A DNA stretch of 64,000 nt, taken from Symbiodinium natans. Its lineage: Eukaryota > Sar > Dinophyceae > Suessiales > Symbiodiniaceae. The stretch is taken from positions 1,106,315 to 1,170,314 of the forward strand of contig CAJNDS010001446.1 in the NCBI GenBank assembly GCA_905221605.1. Direction: 5' to 3'. The position numbers were made by a program, and so were the translations under genes. The notes beneath the pieces are model-generated. The model had not been told where the DNA came from. It saw only the letters and a list, made by a program, of their open reading frames with translations, and made no database searches. Positions 39,266-49,814 of the stretch are shown here, in pieces. The stretch's first letter is position 1; every line of letters starts with the position of its first letter.

Positions 39266-40130
39266 ACCCTTAACCCTAAACCCTAAACCCTAAACCCTGA
39301 ACCCTGAACCCTGAACCCTGAACCCTGATGCCTGAACCCTGAACCCTGCACATCACTGGGAGCCAGCAGTGGCGATCTGAGATTTAGGGTTTAGGGTTTA
39401 GGGTTCATGGTTCAGGGTTTAGGGTTTAGGGTTTAGGGTTGTTTGCACTGCGTCCTTTGCAACAACCCTAAGCCCTAAAACCTGAACCCTAACCCCTAAC
39501 CCCGAAACCTTAGACCCTAAACCCCAAAACATGAGACCCTAAGCCATCGTTGAGAAACAGCGAAGTAAATCTGGGTTGTTTGAGGCTTGAAGGGTTTACG
39601 TCACTTCAGGGCGGGCTTGGGTTTAGAGTTTAGAATTTACCAATTAGGGGCGGGAATTCCGAGTTTGGAGTTAAGGGTTTGGAGTTTAGGATTTAGGGTT
39701 TCGGGCTTTGGGTGTAGGGTGTAAGGCTTAGAGTTCAGGGCTCGGGGCTTAGGGTCTTGGGTCTAGGAAGTCTAGGAATTGAAATCCAGGTTTTGGGGCT
39801 TCGGGTCTACGGGTCAGGGTTTGGGTAGTTTGGGGGCTTTACCCTAGCTGTCAAGCTGAGGGGTTGCGACTTTCAGCTTCGGTTGTTGAGCTTGACTCAA
39901 CCGTAAAGACCTACAGCCTAACCGCTACACCCTGAACCCTACATAGACTAAGCGCAAAGACCTACAAGTTAAACTCTAAACCCTGAATCCAAAAACCTGA
40001 ACCCAAAAGCCTTCAACCCTAAATAAACAATAAGTTCTGAGTCCTATTCCCAAAACCCCAAATCCTAAACCCTACATCATCAACTCTAAACCCCAGGGCC
40101 CAGGGTCTAGGGTCTAGGGTTTAGGGTCAT
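39265..40130. other. Degenerate heptamer region without a clear gene
   Basis: TTTAGGG variants with short unique patches (39340-39385, 39590-39900); no convincing exon. Confidence 0.5.
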
Positions 40131-40285
40131 TGCGTTGGGTGGAAAGTTTTTGAAGGGCTTTGGGGGGGATCGGGGTTTACAGTCGGGTTTCGGGTTTTTG
40201 GATGACGGCGTAGGATTTAGAGCTCTAGGGTCTACAGGGCTCAGGGCCCAGGGTCTTGTTTTAGGTTCCCTTTTTTGGGTGTTCG

Positions 40286-40460
40286 TTACATCTTCCAAAA
40301 TGAACCCAAAACCAAACAGGGCAACAGGGCACCGAAGGTCTGCCAAGCTGCCGCCGTCAGGCCTGTCTTCTGGTACTTTGCGGGGGGGCCATCTGTAGGC
40401 ATGGCAAGAGGCGGCGGGAGGGTAAAGCTTGAGCCCAATGGTCTTCACCAGACCACTGCG
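40286..40460 (-). CDS. Candidate terminal exon with hydrophobic end
   Basis: The minus strand reads PLAMPTDGPPAKYQKTGLTA then AAWQTFGALLPCLVLGSFWK and TAA at 40286-40288. The upstream part overlaps another open frame (GLVKTIGLKLYPPAASCHA). It may be the end of the permease gene. Confidence 0.45.
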
Positions 40461-40496
40461 TGGGGAGCGGGAGATCCCGGCGACGCTGAGACGGGG

Positions 40497-40595
40497 GTTT
40501 AACAAAAAAGGGACCTCTGATAGAAACCCCTTAGTATGTTTTTCGTTACGACAAGGACCCCAGTAAGGTACCCCTAATTTTGGAAACCCCAAAAC
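40497..40595. mobile_element. Dispersed TIR element (GGTTTACGA...TCGGAAACC family)
   Basis: Contains ACAAGGACCCCAGTAAGGTA then CCCCTAATTTTGGAAACC. It lies in the probable intron after the permease micro-exon. Confidence 0.55.
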
Positions 40596-40635
40596 AGTGC
40601 GACAGCTCTGCCCCACAAAGCACCTCCGCTCAGAC

Positions 40636-40866
40636 CCGGGCAATGAAGATGATGTCCTCAGTGAAGGCTCACTCTAAACCTGAACCTAAACCCTACACCC
40701 TTGACCCTAAACCCTAACCCGAAACCCTAAACCCTAAAACCTAGACCCTAAACCCTAAACCCCAAACCCTAAACCCCATGCCACCCATACGCGCTGCCCA
40801 GGCACAGCTATGGCAAAGCCATACTGCGTGAGGATGAGGCAGAAGTCCACTAAGACCTTCGCCTTG
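40636..40866 (-). CDS. Amino-acid permease (AAAP family) fragment, two exons
   Basis: Exon one (40806 to 40862/40866) reads AKVLVDFCLILTQYGFAIA; exon two (40636-40656, 21 bp) reads DIIFIAR. Splicing GCT|GTGCCTGG to TGAG|GACATC gives TQYGFAIADIIFIAR, which lines up without gaps with the TQxGFxxxYxxFxA helix of AAAP transporters. The protein would carry amino acids across a membrane. Flanking candidate exons are at 41140-41228, 40995-41056 and 40286-40460. Confidence 0.6.
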
Positions 40867-40867
40867 C

Positions 40868-40968
40868 TGGTTTAGGGTTTAGGGTTTAGGGTTTAGGGTT
40901 TAGGGTTTAGGGTTTAGGGTTTAGGGTTTAGGGTTTAGGGTTTAGGGTTTAGGGTTTAGCGTTTAGGG
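40868..40968. repeat. TTTAGGG array
   Basis: About thirteen perfect units. Confidence 0.95.
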
Positions 40969-40994
40969 TTTGGGTTTAGGCTTCGGGTTTAGGG

Positions 40995-41232
40995 CTCATG
41001 CAGAGATGTAGGGATTAGGGCTTGCGAGAGCAGCCCAGTGAACTGAGCCGTCACTTCAAATCCTAGCAAACCCTAAACCCTAAACCCTAAACCCTAAACC
41101 CTAAACCCTAAACCCTAAACCAAAAAAAAGCAGGCTCACAGTTCCGGCTCCAATTTTGTCCCAGCGGCCCGTCGGCCAAGGATGCTCGATGCCAGGGTGC
41201 CGAAGGACCTGCCCCAGTGGATTAGGGTTTAG
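40995..41232 (-). CDS. Candidate exons upstream of the permease exons
   Basis: 41140-41228 reads HWGRSFGTLASSILGRRAAG then TKLEPEL and TGA; 40995-41056 reads EVTAQFTGLLSQALIPTSLH. A CCCTAAA array separates them. Confidence 0.4.
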
Positions 41233-42162
41233 GGTTTAGGGTTTAGGGTTTAGGGCTTAGGGCTTAGGGCTTAGGCTTAGGGCTTAGGGCTTAGGGCTTA
41301 GGGTTTAGGGTTTAGGGTTTGAGGGCTTAGCTAAAATATGGACCCGGGGTTAAGGCTTCAGGACACGCTAAGACCCAAAACCTTAAACCGGGGCCTCGAG
41401 GGTTTAGGGTTGAGGTCTATGCTACTATGCCAAAACACCGGGGGGGTGGCTAAGAACCCTGAGCCCAAACCCTAAACCTCAAACCCTTCAACCCTAAACA
41501 GCAGAAACCCTCAACTCCCCAAGCACAACCCTATAAGCCCTAAGCCCTAAACCCTAAACACCAGAGACGCGAAGCCAAGATTCATCTGCTCTTGGGTGCC
41601 ACGGTCCTAACCCTAAACCCTAAACCCTAAACCCTCAACCCTAAACCCTAAACCCTAAACCGTCCACCCAGGCTCTTCGTCGCAGGGAAGCGCAAGAATC
41701 CTGGAAGCTTCGAGCCCCAGAAAACCCAAAACCCAAAACCCCTAAAACCACTCCAAACCCCGAAACGCCCTAAAAACCGAATGGGCCGCTAAAACCAAAA
41801 AAACGTTAATTGCAAAAAGGCTTCGAAGCACAAGAAGCCCTAAACCCATCTCAAATCCACAAGAACAACGACCGCTCAAAAGCTAGGATGGCCCTGGAAA
41901 GCCTCTGAAAAAGATTCCTAAATATGATCCTCTTACACAAAATCAGGGAAAATAAAAAAGTCCTCAGGGCCTCTCTAAACCCCGAACCCTAGACCCTAAA
42001 CCCAAAACCCTAAACCCTAAGCCCTAAGCCCTAACCCTGAACCCTAAATCCGAATGTCCCACCAGGCCTGGTGCTCGTCCTGGTTGCCAGCTTGAGCAAA
42101 AGCCCCATGCCTCTGATGGGGTTCTTTCGGGTTTCAGGGGTTTAGGGTTTAGGATTTAGGGT

Positions 42163-42194
<32 letters not shown>

Positions 42195-43105
42195 GATTGA
42201 GGGTGCTTAGGTTTTAGGATTCAGGGCTCGGCTTCCTTCGCCCTCAACCGCCTGCAACGTGCGGCCAAGCAGCAATGATGTGACAGCGCTGCCACACACC
42301 TGGTGGGAGGTTCGTGATTCGGGTTCAGGGGTTTAGGGTTTCGGGTTAAGGGGTTTAGGGTTTCGGTTTTGGGGTTTAGGGTTTAGGGTTTAGGTGTTAG
42401 GGTTTAGGGTTTAGGGTTTAGGGTTTGGGGTTTAGGGTTTAGGGTTTAGTTTAGGGTTTAGGGTTTAGGATTTAGGATTTAGGGCTTAGGGTTTAGGGTT
42501 TGGTTTAGGGTTTAAGTTTCTGCCCCGTCCTAAATTACTGTTTTTGCTGGGGGGTTGGCGTAGGTCACCTTATCAACAAGCCCACTGGGTACTTGTAAGT
42601 GCCCATGAACCTCTAGGATGGCCCCTCTGAAAAAACTCTTGAACACGAGGGTTTAGGGTTTAGGGTTTAGGGTCTAGGGTCTAGGGTCTAGGGTCTAGGG
42701 TCTAGGGTCTAGGGTCTAGGGTCTAGGGTCTAGGGTCTAGGGTTTAGGGTTTAGGGTTTAGGGTTTAGATAGGGTTTAGGGAGACCCACTTGAACCCAAT
42801 AAGGGAACTATAAAATGTCCCAAGGGCCTCCCGAGACTTCCAAGAAGCCACGGCCATGGACCTCGTGTGACCTAGCCCCCGAGTCGCCCAAGTCTTACGC
42901 CTCCCCCTGAACCCTTAAACCCTAAACCCTAAACCCTAAACCCTAAACCCTAAACCCTAAACCCTAAACCCTAAACCCTAACCCTAAACCCTAAACCCTA
43001 AACCCTAAACCTCCATAGGCTCAAGGACGCCGAGAAGCACGAGACCCACGGGCCCAAGGATGAGGCCGCCCTTGGCCTCGTCTGACTCAACGGTGTCGGG
43101 TTCAG
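41230..43105 (-). CDS. Scattered candidate exons
   Basis: Minus islands: 41560-41605 (DRGTQEQMNLGFASL, AG|G start and GT donor), 41663-41718 (LGLEASRILALPCDEEPGW), 42050-42110 (HGAFAQAGNQDEHQAWWDIR), 42240-42300 (CGSAVTSLLLGRTLQAVEGE), 42830-42890 (ARSHEVHGRGFLEVSGG), 43015-43095 (VESDEAKGGLILGPVGLVLL; plus-strand reading LKDAEKHETHGPKDEAALGL is equally good). A plus-strand reading at 41855-41910 (HKNNDRSKARMALESL, TGA) is also attractive. Membership in genes is not resolved. Confidence 0.35.
42655..42765. repeat. TCTAGGG homogeneous array
   Basis: Ten TCTAGGG units bracketed by TTTAGGG, a locally amplified variant. Confidence 0.95.
42905..43012. repeat. CCCTAAA array
   Basis: About fifteen units. 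Confidence 0.95.
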
Positions 43106-43297
43106 GGTTTAGGGTTTGGGGTTTAGGGGTTAGGGTTTAGGGTTTCGGGTTTCGGGTTTAGGGTTTGGGGTTTAGGGGGTTTAGGGTTTATGGGGGTTTA
43201 GGGTTTCGGGTCCAGGAACCTAGCTAGTAGAAAAGGGCCTATTGGATGTAAATGGGTTGAGGGTTTAGGGTCTCGGGTTTAGGTTTTTGCGGCTGGT

Positions 43298-43412
43298 CTA
43301 TTGCCAAGTGCACTGTTGCAAGAATGCCCTGCCCGCGCAGAACCGGAAAAGATGGGAAATCTGGACATGGCCGAATGTGATGCTGCGCTGTTGGGTCTTG
43401 TATGGACTATCC
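43298..43412 (-). CDS. Candidate terminal exon
   Basis: The minus strand reads SPYKTQQRSITFGHVQISHL then FRFCAGRAFLQQCTWQ and TAG at 43298-43300. Confidence 0.45.
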
Positions 43413-43784
43413 CCTAATCTATATACCCCAAAATCATAGAATCCAAAGTATCTCCCCCCCCCCCCAAAAAAAAGAAAACTTCGGGCTACCATGCTACTTA
43501 GGATCCGCGACCCTAAGCCCTAAACCCTCAGGGTTCAGGGCTTTGGGATCTCCCGAGCCTTCTTGGAGAAGCCCATATTTAGGGCGTTTCCGAATTGAGG
43601 GGGGGGGGGGGCGTGGGGGTTTACCCTAAACCCTAAACCCTAAACCCTAAACCCTAAACCCTAAACCCTTTTGGGGGTTCCTACAATAAGGATTCGACCT
43701 TTTTTTTTTTTTGGGGGGGGGGGGAATATTCAGGGTAACCCTATTTTTTGAGGAAATACCCAATATGGGCCCGACCAGCATCCT

Positions 43785-43958
43785 GCGGGTTCTTAAGGGT
43801 TTAGGGTTTAGGGTTTAGGGTTTGGGGTTTAGGGTTGAGGGTTTAGGGTTTAGGGCTTAGGGCTTAGGGTTTAGGGTTTAGGGTTTAGGGTTTAGGGTTT
43901 AGGGTTTAGGGTTTAGGGTTTAGGGTTTAGGGTTTAGGGTTTAGGGTTTAGGGTTTAA
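43785..43958. repeat. TTTAGGG array
   Basis: About twenty-two units with a few variants. Confidence 0.95.
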
Positions 43959-43964
43959 GTGGGG

Positions 43965-44075
43965 GGGTTCAAAGGGGGGTAGGCACGGAACCTTAGGGAA
44001 GCTTCGGGAGGAGTCGTAGGGAGCATTAGGGAACCTTGGGTTACATACCCCCCCTTGAAACCCCCTCTCTTAACA
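43965..44075. mobile_element. GGGGGGTTCAAAGGGGGGTA palindromic element
   Basis: Left end GGGGGGTTCAAAGGGGGGTA and right end TACATACCCCCCCTTGAAAC are inverted. It matches 13985-14085. Confidence 0.6.
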
Positions 44076-44440
44076 CCACCGTACAACAGACGCAAGGCCT
44101 CAGAGCACACCACTGGGCCACGCACCGTTGCAAACGGCAGTGTCCTGAGCCACGGGCACAGGACACACCCAACCTGAAGCCGGATGAGCCCAGCAAGTTC
44201 AGCAAGATCAGGGATCCCATGTTTCATTCTTTTTCTGCCGGCCGCCGAGAATTGCGCGTCCGATGGCGCGAGGCGCCCGGCTGCAAGCCGCAGGCAGTTC
44301 CTTCGCCGAGCTTCAGGCTCCAAAGTCCTCAGAAGGACAGAGTCTGAAGAGCAGAACGAGCTGCGCCGCAGTCGGACGAAAAGAGGTTACGGACAGCCAG
44401 TCTCAGTCAAATAAAGAATGCCGTCCCGAATCCGAATACT
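44075..44440. CDS. Unique island with long open frames on both strands
   Basis: Minus 43955-44323 (GIPDLAELAGLIRLQVGCVL) and plus 44036-44347 (PNLKPDEPSKFSKIRDPMFH). Either could be real; strand not decided. Confidence 0.35.
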
Positions 44441-44469
44441 ATGCCGTTGAACTCTTTGTACTATCTATT

Positions 44470-44700
44470 ATCTATGTGTATATGTATAAAAAAACAGAAA
44501 CAAATATGTAATATACATATATATATATATATACACATATATATATATACATATGTATGTGCATGCACATACACATAAACATGGACGTACACATACGCAT
44601 ACATGTGCATGTACGTATACATACGCATATACAATCATATACATGTACAGACAAAACAGGTAGATAGATACAGTAGATAGATATTCTCAAACATCGCAAC
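44470..44700. repeat. TATA/CATACA microsatellite
   Basis: (TA)n at 44510-44550 then interrupted CATACA/CATGTA repeats. Confidence 0.9.
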
Positions 44701-44749
44701 CCTAAACCCTAAACCCCAAACCCTAAACCCTAAACCCTTAACCTTAAAC

Positions 44750-45414
44750 CGTCAGCCCGGATGCTACAACGGAACTCTGAGAGCACCGCAGCCTCCCCGA
44801 GCTGATCCCCAGCCCCAGAGGCACACGTCCTGGCTTGGAGGTCCACATGGCGGGGGGGGGGGGGGGGGGCGTGGGGGTTTAGGGTTTAGGGTTTAGGGTT
44901 TAGGGTTGAGGGTTGAGGGTTGAGGGTTTAGGGTTTAGGGTTCAGGGTTTAGGGTTGAGGGTTGAGGGTTTAGGGTGTAGGGTGTAGGGTTTAGGGTTTA
45001 GGGTTTAGGGTGCCTTTGGTGGTCGGGTGCGATAAGGCCTTTTGGGAGCATCTTGGCCCTTTGGCGGCATCTTGGGGGTTGTTGCTTGTTGTTGAATTCA
45101 TGTTGTGCTGCGAGCTTGTTGGTGTTGGTGCAAGGGAACGTGAAAACAGACACCCCCTAGTCCTGGACTTGAGCGTTTAGGGTTTCGGGCTTCGGGTTTA
45201 GGATTTAGGTTTGGGGTTTCGGGCTTCGGGTTTGGGATGTAGGTTTAGGATTTAGGGGAGGCGAGATCCACGGCCTCGCCGTACACACCAGACGCGAAGG
45301 CCGGGAGTGCCGAGCCTCGACCTCACGGGGCGGGGGGGGGGGCGGGGCCTCTCAGTAGGGGAACTTGCGTCAGGATCCGTCCTTTCAGGTGCTGACACAC
45401 ACACACACACACAC

Positions 45415-45462
<48 letters not shown>

Positions 45463-45580
45463 CTATGCACACACACACACAAACACACCGCACTGGAAGA
45501 ACAAGGAGACCTGACACGGGCAATAGTGCCAAACACATCATGCCGGGCGGCTGATGTAGGCCCGCAAAGCCTCTCCACAC
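44750..45580 (-). CDS. Candidate exons, one possible start
   Basis: 45510-45578 reads ERLCGPTSAARHDVFGTIAR with GT donor GTC AG|GTCTCC. 45260-45325 is open (SRLGTPGLRVWCVRRG). 45010-45075 opens with ATG: MPPKGQDAPKRPYRTRPPKA, reminiscent of basic N-termini of HMG-type proteins. 44755-44850 reads HVDLQARTCASGAGDQLGEA then AVLSEFRCSIRADG. Links between them are not shown. Confidence 0.35.
45396..45488. repeat. (AC)n(AT)n(AC)n microsatellite
   Basis: About 92 bp, nearly pure. Confidence 0.97.
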
Positions 45581-45584
45581 TGAG

Positions 45585-45790
45585 GGTTTAGGGTTTAGGG
45601 CTTGGGCGTAGGGCTTAGGGTTTAGGGTTTAGGGTTTAGGGTTTAGGGTTTAGGGTTTAGGGTTTAGGGTTTAGGGTTTAGGGTTTAGGGTTTAGGGTTT
45701 AGGGTTTAGGGCTCAGGGCTTCGGGTTTAGCGCTCAGGCCTTAGGGTTTAGGGTTTAGGGTTTAGGGTTTAGGGTTTAGGGTTTAAGGGC
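45585..45790. repeat. TTTAGGG array
   Basis: About twenty-five units with a variant patch at 45712-45745. Confidence 0.95.
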
Positions 45791-46030
45791 GCTGAACCTG
45801 GCTGTTCCGTCCCTGGCACACAGTCATTAGCCCCTTTGCCCACTTCTCCCCTCCTATTCTCCTCGTCCCCTTTCGCTGTCTTTCTTTCGATAAACAGGAG
45901 GGAATGGCCTCACCCAACCCCTTCTCGCTCGAGTGGCTCTTACTATACTCCCCTCAGAACCTTAATAAGGAAAACATCTTTAATGTCCTCTTGGGTTTTA
46001 TATAAAACAAAAACTTAAAAAAATCCCAAG
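45790..46030. other. Unique CT-rich stretch, no gene seen
   Basis: AT-rich end at 45960-46025. The plus frame 45836-46018 has no convincing features. Confidence 0.35.
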
Positions 46031-46039
46031 GTGGTTATA

Positions 46040-46645
46040 GCTTACAAGAAAGGTGCAGATGGCCACTGCTGCAGGCTGGAACTTGTGCCTGTTTGAGCTC
46101 TGCGGCTGGGTCAGGCTACATACCAAACCCTGAGCCCCTTGAGTCGTAAAGCTGGAGGCAAAGCATGAATGAGCTTTCGAGCGTTCAGGTCATCTCATCC
46201 ATCAAGCGACCTCCCGAAATTCCAGGGTCCAACAAACACCGCATTCGAGTCCAACTGCTCCAGAAAACCCTAAACCCTAAGCCCTAAATCCTATAAACCT
46301 ATAAACCCTAAACCCTAAACCCCCCCGAAACTTACCCTGGCACATTTGGGGCTCTCATGCACGCGAGGCAGCCTCACCACCCTCCACGACGTCCTGCAGA
46401 TGGAAGCCCTTGAAATGGGCCGTGGCCACTGACAGGACCTCGGTCTGCTCAGGATCCTCAAGCCGGAAAACGGTTTAGGGTTTAGGGTTGTGGGTTTTGG
46501 GGTTTTGGGTTTAACGGGTTTACGGTTTAACTAAGACATGTTTCTGGATGCTTCTGAGCTATCAGGGCTCTGGATGTTTTTGAGTCTCTTCCAGTCTGAG
46601 CACAGATGCGCACGGATCATGGGATTGGGGCGATGGGCATTGCTA
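46040..46645 (-). CDS. Candidate exons of an unknown gene
   Basis: Minus islands: 46527-46640 (AHRPNPMIRAHLCSDWKRLK then NIQSPDSSEASRNMS, TAG), 46354-46475 (RLEDPEQTEVLSVATAHFKG then FHLQDVVEGGEAASRA; a GT donor follows GAGGGT), 46195-46263 (LEQLDSNAVFVGPWNFGRSL, GA donor), 46045-46125 (TQPQSSNRHKFQPAAVAICT). The first three look like real protein. No family recognised. Confidence 0.45.
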
Positions 46646-46804
46646 GTTTAGTCCAGGCTGCTGTGCTCCTTCGCGACGCAAGAGAGGGGGTTCCAACCCA
46701 AAAATCGAGCACCAAAACCCCTGACGCCCCCCTAAACCCTCCTAAACCCTCCTAAACCCTAAACCCTAAACCCTAAGCCCTAATGCCCTAAACCCTAAAC
46801 CCCA

Positions 46805-47050
46805 AAGGGTCACAGAGGCCCCTGAGGCCGCCACATACAGCTTTGGAAGGATGTCACCTCAGATCTCGGGGGCCTTCTGAGGTACCCATCACAAGGCGGC
46901 ACCATAAAAAGGGATAGCAAGGACCATACAAGTTAGGGAACAACGCACGTGCCGAACTGTTGTTGACAATCGATCTTGAACAGACCCCCTGCCGGGTGGC
47001 CACTTCGTGCTGATTTGGCATGTAGCTTGCGTCTTCTTGACATAAGGGCT
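46805..47050. other. Unique stretch without a clear gene
   Basis: GGCCCCTGAGGCC-like palindromes at 46810-46890; no convincing frame. Confidence 0.35.
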
Positions 47051-47400
47051 CTAAGGGAACAAGGTTGACAACTGCTCAGGCTCCCCTGGAACATCAAGGG
47101 GGTTGGGTTTGGTGTTGAAGCTTCCGGGTTTAGGGACCTAACATACTACCTGCCAAGCAGCAGTCCAGTAGAGAGGGCCTTGCATGCTTTCGCGGAACTG
47201 CAGAACTGCTGCGAAAGGCTCTCTTTCTTGCACGACTACAAATGCTACTGGATGATCCACTTGGTAGCCCAGTATCCACACTATAGTACGGGCACCCATT
47301 TGTGTGGCTGGTCGTTACTTTATAAGGGAACCGAACCGTAAAGGGTACCACTCGGCTACCAAGTCCAAGTTCACTCCGATCACCTAACTAGCCCCATTGG
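47051..47400 (-). CDS. Candidate exons interrupted by an introner copy
   Basis: If the element at 47260-47363 and one TCCA repeat are removed, the minus strand reads VIGVNLDHPVAFVVVQEREP then FAAVLQFRESMQGPLYWTAA and ends at CAG|GTAGTATG, a GT donor at about 47148. A further exon 47051-47125 reads NTKPNPLDVPGEPEQLSTLF and TAG. No family recognised. Confidence 0.5.
47260..47363. mobile_element. Introner copy (CTTGGTAGCCCAG family, copy 2)
   Basis: Inverted ends CTTGGTAGCCCAGT and CTCGGCTACCAAG, direct repeats TCCA at 47256-47259 and 47364-47367. 104 bp. Related to epimerase intron 1. Confidence 0.85.
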
Positions 47401-47509
47401 ACGAGCCCTAAGCCCGTAACACTAGGAGCCCTAACTCTGAACCCTAAAGAGACGGGTTCAGGGTTTAGGGTGTAGGGCTGAAGGTTTAGGGTTTAGGGCT
47501 TAGGGCGTC

Positions 47510-48120
47510 TCGCTACCCAAACCATGACCTTTTAGGGTTTAGGGCTGCTGCCCTCACTTCCCACCGTCAAAGACGCTTCAAATCCAACACACTTTACAAA
47601 GCAGCGGGTCAGGGAAGGCTAGGGGGGTGGTCAGTGGAGGGTGGGGAGAGGAGAAGGCGAGCACGCTTTCAATTTCCTACAGGAAGGTAACAGTGCTCGG
47701 AAGGAGGCCGTGCGGCCGTCACGCAAGAACAACGCAATTCACAAACTACGCGTTCTGAGTTTTCCGCATCAGGTGGAGTGGTAGAAGTCTACATACAACT
47801 CGAAACCGGCACTTGTTCGCTTTCCCGTGTCAAGGCGTGGAAAAGCGGAGAACACAGCGCTGTCAAGTAGCACGTTTGGGGTTTGGGGAGCATGCACGAC
47901 GGAGAGCGTAATCTGTGGAAATTGCGGTTTGAAACGGGCACCGCCGAAGGCTGTGTACATGTAGCAACACCAGTCTTGATCCATGTGTTTGCAGCAACTC
48001 TCTGACAGCCAGAGGCCATTGGTCAACATGCTCTGTTGCGACAGGAACAACCAGAACCCTTCAGCTGAACCGCGAGACCATCATGCTCCTGCTCCCTTTT
48101 AGAAGGCTTGGGAGGGGGTG
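47510..48120 (-). CDS. Candidate terminal exon and 3' untranslated region
   Basis: From TTCAG|CT at 48064 the minus strand reads EGFWLFLSQQSMLTNGLWLS, ESCCKHMDQDWCCYMYTAFG, ... RTSAGFELYVDFYHST and stops at 47769-47771, about 98 codons without break. This is one of the longest credible exons. Cys-rich; family not recognised. 47540-47768 would be 3' untranslated sequence. Confidence 0.5.
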
Positions 48121-48227
48121 GGGTTAGGGCTTAGGCCTTTTTCGTCATGTCTTCTCTCCTTAACACATGCCTCTGTTCAACTGTGTCAATGTTTCGCTCG
48201 GCCCTGAGCATCTTTGGAAAAGCATCT

Positions 48228-48290
48228 GTGTATATATCTCTATCTGTGTATGTATATATACATATATACATACATATATATATATATATC
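48228..48290. repeat. TATA/GTAT microsatellite
   Basis: Short TA-rich repeat. Confidence 0.85.
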
Positions 48291-48369
48291 CCTCCACCTC
48301 AATGCTAACCTGGACCCCCACGTACCCCTTAAGTGTGTGTACCTTAATGGGGGGTATTTCGATGAATTA

Positions 48370-48960
48370 AGGGTTTAGGGCTGAGGGATCCTAAGGCGCA
48401 CTTGGAGGGGTCAGGAAATCCTCAGACTTCGGCCTTCCAGCGCTAGGGCTTGGGGGGTTTGACATTTTGGGATTAGGGTTTTGGGGCTTCAATCCTCAAA
48501 AACCCTAAACCCGAAATCCTTAATGGTCCCCTCTTGCTGGGACCCTCAACCCTGAAGCCCGAAATCCCAAACCCTGCTGAAGCTGAAAATCGCAAGCCTG
48601 AATTAAGCCTTAAACCCTGCAAGCTTTCAGAGCAAAAGGAACCCTACTCAACCCGAAACCCTCAACCTAAACCCTCAACCTAAACCCTAAACCCTAAACC
48701 CTAAACCCTAAACCCTAAACCCTAAACCCTAAACCCTAAACCCTAAACCCTCATCCTCAAACCCTGAATTCCTGAGCCCAGGGAGCTCAAAAGCCTCAGC
48801 ACCCCTAGGGTGCAAAGCCCCCCCCCACCCCTCGCCCAACTGCACCAGATTCCTGAAAAGGTTTGGGGAGGGGTCTCCGGACACCTTTGCTTTGATCTTG
48901 GGGCGGGGAGGGGTGGGGCTAACGCCAGCAGCGCCAGATGTGGCATCCCGACAACCCAAA
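48370..48960 (-). CDS. Candidate exons
   Basis: 48765-48955 reads CRDATSGAAGVSPTPPRPKI then KAKVSGDPSPNLFRNLVQLG; 48385-48450 reads SAGRPKSEDFLTPPSAP. A CCCTAAA array fills 48675-48750. Confidence 0.35.
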
Positions 48961-49055
48961 CCCTAAAGCCAAATTCTTCCCTAAACCCTAAACCCTAAAC
49001 CCCAAACCCTAGACCCTAGACCCTAAACCCTAAACCCTAAACCCTAAACCCTAAA

Positions 49056-49150
49056 CCATCCTCGCGCCAAGCCGCTCTGGACCGGCAAGAAAACCCTCCC
49101 CGGCGCCCAGATGTCGGCCCAGCTGCGACAGCCTCGGAGAAAGCCTAATA
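49056..49150 (+). CDS. Candidate exon resembling a largest-subunit RNA polymerase motif
   Basis: The plus strand reads AKPLWTGKKTLPGAQMSAQL. PLWTGKQ is a hallmark of the largest subunit of nuclear RNA polymerases, so this may be a small exon or relic of one. The minus strand is also open (AFSEAVAAGPTSGRR). The first 46 bp recur at 50011-50056. Single-motif evidence. Confidence 0.3.
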
Positions 49151-49225
49151 TAGGGGCCTTGAAGGGTTTAGGGTTTAGGGTTTAGGGTTTAGGGTTTAGG
49201 GTTTAGGGTGTAGGGCGTTTAGGGT

Positions 49226-49348
49226 TTAGGGTGAGGGGTCGGAATAAGTACGAATAGTATTCCCTTATGGTCCCTTCTTATACTATAGTAGCCCCCAAAG
49301 CCCGGTTCTAACTATGAAGGCCCCTATATCCCTGATTCTGAGCAGGGA
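49226..49348. mobile_element. GGGGTCGGAA...AAGGCCCCTATAT dispersed element
   Basis: Reference copy of the family: GGGGTCGGAATAAGTACGAA, TAGTAGCCCCCAAAGCCCGG, ATGAAGGCCCCTATAT. Confidence 0.6.
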
Positions 49349-49453
49349 ATGAGGGAATTAGGGTTTCGGGTTTGGGGTTTAGGGTTTCGGGTTTAGGGGT
49401 TGGGTTAGTACATTCTGTTCCGGTTGTAGGGCAAACAGGGTTCAATGGGATAC

Positions 49454-49498
49454 CTCTCTTAGATCATGCCTCCTTGCCGTATGTGCCTCGCGCGTGTC
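49454..49498 (-). CDS. Candidate 45-bp exon
   Basis: GGGCTAG|GAC...GAG|GTATCC encloses DTREAHTARRHDLRE, exactly 15 codons, with AG|G acceptor and GT donor. Confidence 0.35.
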
Positions 49499-49537
49499 CT
49501 AGCCCAGCAGCAGCCTCAGATCTAACCCAGTCCAGAG

Positions 49538-49730
49538 TAGGGTTTAGGGTTTAGGGTTTAGGGTTTAGGGTTTAGAGTTTAGGGTTTAGGGTTTAGGGTC
49601 TAGGGTTTAGGGTTTAGGGTTTAGGGTTTAGGGTTTAGGGTTTAGGGCTTAGGGTTTAGGGTTTAGGGTTTAGGGTTTAGGGTTTAGGGTTTAGGGTTTA
49701 GGGTTTAGGGTTTAGGGTTTAGGGTTTACA
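49538..49730. repeat. TTTAGGG array, about 27 units
   Basis: Near-perfect array with a few variants. Confidence 0.97.
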
Positions 49731-49814
49731 CCACTCCAGAGTAAACACGGAGGAACATGGCATCTTACCCTAAACCCTAAACCCTGAACCCTAAACCCTA
49801 CACCCTAAATCCGA

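Noticed and set aside
44470-44700. Tyr/Ile/Cys-rich frame on the minus strand
   Set aside because: Product of a TA/CATACA microsatellite.
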